From Chthonomonas calidirosea (GTDB lineage: Bacteria > Armatimonadota > Chthonomonadetes > Chthonomonadales > Chthonomonadaceae): a stretch of 33,541 nucleotides of DNA. The notes under the pieces were generated by a model. That model was not told where the DNA came from. It did no database searches and was given only the letters and a program-made list of their open reading frames with translations. The position numbers and the translations under genes are program-made. Of this stretch, positions 31,621 through 33,541 are shown in pieces (the first letter of the stretch is position 1; every line of letters starts with the position of its first letter). The stretch is from positions 1-33,541 of the forward strand of contig CAMCUQ010000021.1 of the NCBI GenBank assembly GCA_945878775.1. Reading direction: 5' to 3'.

Positions 31621-33378
31621 CTACGATTTTGCAGGGACGGTAGTAGGCTCTTCGAGCTCCACTGGCGGAGGGTTGTCTGCCCTATCCATAACAAAAGGCG
31701 TTAAAGGGAGCACGCGACGAACGCGCATAACTTTAGCTGCCAGTATCTCCGCTTTCGGAACGTCCTTAAAGTTGAAATTGATCGGGTCAAGTCGATTCGC
31801 ACGTCGCAATGCCTCTGCAATCGCAGGAGCCTTCGCAGGGTCTTGGCTCATTTCAGCAGCCATGAGAACAAAGAGATCGGGGGACACTGGATCCGCGTTA
31901 TGGAGCTTCTCAAGACAATCGGTGAGGCTCTTCCAGCGTTTCAACCCATAGAGTGCCACCGCACGCCCTGAGAGTGCGCTTGCATTATCCGGCTCAAGGT
32001 TCAGTGCCACATCAAAAATGTTCAATGCATACTGAAACCGATCAGGGGCATTCTCGAAAACCATCGAATTGAAGGCGTACTCGCTAAGGGTAGATACCGC
32101 CAAAGGAGAGTTCATAATCGCAAGCGTGAAAGATTTTCGCGCATTCTCCTTTTCTCCAGCTTCCGCCAGCACGGCAAGAGCTGCAAATTGAGTCTCCGTG
32201 CCATCCAACACCTTGAACGCATCGCGCACCTGCTTATATGCCCGTGCGCGTGCCCCCAAGATAAGATCGGTCATTGAACAGACCATCACACTGGCAAGGT
32301 TCTTCTTGTCAGCCGCTTTTTCGACCATGTTTTGCGCTTCACTATAACGTCGCTGATAGTAGAGCACCGCCCCGTTCAATGCCTGAACCGTATAGTCCCC
32401 TCCAAATTTTTTCAACAACGCTTTTGCAATATCCTCTGCCTCCTTTATACGCCCTAGGCGCAAGAGGGCAATACCTTTGCGGAGCTGGATTCGGCGCAAG
32501 AGAGCGGGTTCTTTAGCCAGTTGCTCTGCGGAAGTATAGGAGGCGAATGCCGCCTCATACTTATGGTATGTCCAGAAAATATCACCCCGATTAAGCAAGG
32601 CGCTGGGGTCTGTAGAAGAATCCGATATCCGTTTTTTGGTCTCACTAATAATTATACGCGCCCGTTGCTGTGCCATCCCTAGCCCGGTTCGCAAATCGGG
32701 AAGCATGGCGATCAGATTCGGGTTTCGCCCTGCACGCAGAAGTTGCAAGAAGCCCTTGATCTCCAGGGTCACCTCATCATCAATGATCCCGCTTTGCCTA
32801 TCGTTCAGCATCCGCATGGCTTCATCGACATTACCACGAAAACCGATGTAGAGTGCCATTGCCCGGATAGCATCTGGTTCTGCCGTACTAATCTTGTATG
32901 CCTTGCGGGCAGCATGCTCAAGGGTCACTTCATCCCCTGTCCGCATCGCCTCCAAAGCCTGTTCTGCATAGTAGGGTATTCCGAGACTGAGTTTGTTCTC
33001 AACCGCCACTTTTGTGCGAAGCACACCAGTTTGCCCATTATTGTTATAGGCAACAATAGCAATGGTGTGGGGACCATCGTTTTCATTCAACGTGTCCCAG
33101 TCATAACGATAGGGTGGCTTCTTGACCTCTAAACGGAACTGATCGTCCACCTCAAAGGTCACGCGAGCCACCCCAGCACTGCTATCTGCCTCAACTTCGT
33201 AGCGAACAATATTGTTCAGCTTCGTCGGGTCTGGTGCAAATTTCTCTTTCGTCTCTTTACGAGGAATAAACTTGGCAGACACTCTCACAGAGGATTGTGC
33301 CAAGGCTCCTCCTGCGATCAAACAAAGTCCAGCCAAAACACTCCCATACCATATTGCCATAGTGATGTATCGACGCAT
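31621..33378 (-). CDS. Secreted TPR protein with an N-terminal Ig-like domain
   Basis: The 585-residue protein has a signal peptide (IWYGSVLAGLCLIAGGALAQ). A beta-sandwich Ig-like domain (about 50-130) carries the typical VTFEVDDQFRLEVKKPPYRYDWDT and GPHTIAIVAYNNNGQTG. A long run of TPR-like helices from about 140 to 540 includes LLNRGDIFWTYHKYEAAFASYTSAEQL and ALNIFDVALNLEPDNASALSGRAVALYGLKRW. The tail is Pro/Glu-rich. It is probably a periplasmic scaffold for protein-protein contacts; no enzyme signature is seen. The ATG has GAGGAG about 9 nt upstream. A 50-codon ORF with a stronger ribosome site overlaps its start in another frame. Confidence 0.85.
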   Translation of the reverse strand: MRRYITMAIWYGSVLAGLCLIAGGALAQSSVRVSAKFIPRKETKEKFAPDPTKLNNIVRYEVEADSSAGVARVTFEVDDQFRLEVKKPPYRYDWDTLNENDGPHTIAIVAYNNNGQTGVLRTKVAVENKLSLGIPYYAEQALEAMRTGDEVTLEHAARKAYKISTAEPDAIRAMALYIGFRGNVDEAMRMLNDRQSGIIDDEVTLEIKGFLQLLRAGRNPNLIAMLPDLRTGLGMAQQRARIIISETKKRISDSSTDPSALLNRGDIFWTYHKYEAAFASYTSAEQLAKEPALLRRIQLRKGIALLRLGRIKEAEDIAKALLKKFGGDYTVQALNGAVLYYQRRYSEAQNMVEKAADKKNLASVMVCSMTDLILGARARAYKQVRDAFKVLDGTETQFAALAVLAEAGEKENARKSFTLAIMNSPLAVSTLSEYAFNSMVFENAPDRFQYALNIFDVALNLEPDNASALSGRAVALYGLKRWKSLTDCLEKLHNADPVSPDLFVLMAAEMSQDPAKAPAIAEALRRANRLDPINFNFKDVPKAEILAAKVMRVRRVLPLTPFVMDRADNPPPVELEEPTTVPAKS

Positions 33379-33470
33379 AGCATACGCTCCTCATCCTTCA
33401 TTACACGCGGACGTGCAAATGTTTCATATCCATCGCTCCAACGATCACTTATATGACGACAAGTATACAT
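33318..33470 (-). CDS. Possible 50-residue leader ORF overlapping the TPR gene start
   Basis: A perfect AGGAGG lies 5 nt before an ATG at 33470 on the minus strand. The frame runs 50 codons (MYTCRHISDRWSDGYETFAR...) and stops at 33318, 60 bp inside the TPR gene in another frame. The peptide has no signal sequence or recognisable domain. It may be a leader that couples translation to the TPR gene, or a chance frame behind a strong Shine-Dalgarno. Confidence 0.35.
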   Translation of the reverse strand: MYTCRHISDRWSDGYETFARPRVMKDEERMLCVDTSLWQYGMGVFWLDFV

Positions 33471-33495
33471 AGAATCCTCCTAGAAACCGAGAAAT

Positions 33496-33516
33496 CTTCG
33501 CAAAAACGTGGCGAAG
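33496..33516. other. Small hairpin near the right end
   Basis: CTTCGC (33496-33501) pairs with GCGAAG (33511-33516) around a 9-nt loop. On the minus strand the loop contains GTTTTT and the stem is followed by ATTTCTC. It may be the terminator of a gene beyond the window or part of the TPR gene leader. Confidence 0.3.
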
Positions 33517-33541
33517 TCCGATTTACACTATTGGATTCTCT

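Overview
The window looks like a chromosomal segment of a Gram-negative, hopanoid-making bacterium. It has a TolC/HlyD/RND envelope pump, several signal peptides and one Tat signal. Most genes have a clear AAGGAG-type Shine-Dalgarno (SD). Gene density is high and GC is about 50-55%, apart from one very AT-rich gap near the left end. The large DUF6785/DUF6784-type membrane protein, the cytochrome c/copper-monooxygenase fusion and the branched-sugar catabolism genes would fit Armatimonadota. That placement is inference from gene content; no rRNA or marker tree is available here.

Layout. 1-79: start of a leftward hypothetical gene. 80-673: AT-rich DNA without a gene. 674-1636: secreted protein of unknown function. 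1726-5207 (leftward): a three-gene operon that reads as D-apionate catabolism, with an apnO-like oxidoisomerase, an oiaK-like DUF1537 kinase and a RuBisCO-like protein, closed by a good terminator at 1658-1681. 5306-5983: FadR-type GntR regulator, divergent from a rightward set: D-mannonate dehydratase, a geranylgeranyl-reductase-type flavoprotein and a Tat-exported superoxide dismutase with its terminator, then mannitol-1-phosphate dehydrogenase and an Eis-like acetyltransferase.

12207-23178 (leftward): promoter, hpnH, hpnA, ispH, hpnG, tolC-like, hlyD-like, RND permease, then a cytochrome c/copper type II monooxygenase-like protein that also has its own promoter. Gaps in the first seven genes are 60 bp or less and two pairs nearly or actually overlap. 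Hopanoid side-chain synthesis therefore appears co-transcribed with a full tripartite pump. This is the most interesting system in the window and suggests export or trafficking of extended hopanoids.

23375-24148 is a rightward TIM-barrel isomerase/epimerase. The rest is leftward: DinB-like protein plus parvulin foldase, pyruvate phosphate dikinase, the DUF6785-type membrane protein, a DUF4287/DUF5655 protein and a secreted TPR protein with a possible leader ORF. The ppdK and DUF6785-type genes share a 19-nt upstream element (17/19 identical) ending in a -10-like hexamer, suggesting common control.

I saw no tRNA, rRNA, CRISPR array, insertion sequence or phage gene. Motif positions, hairpins and base counts were read by eye, and family names are from memory without database searches.
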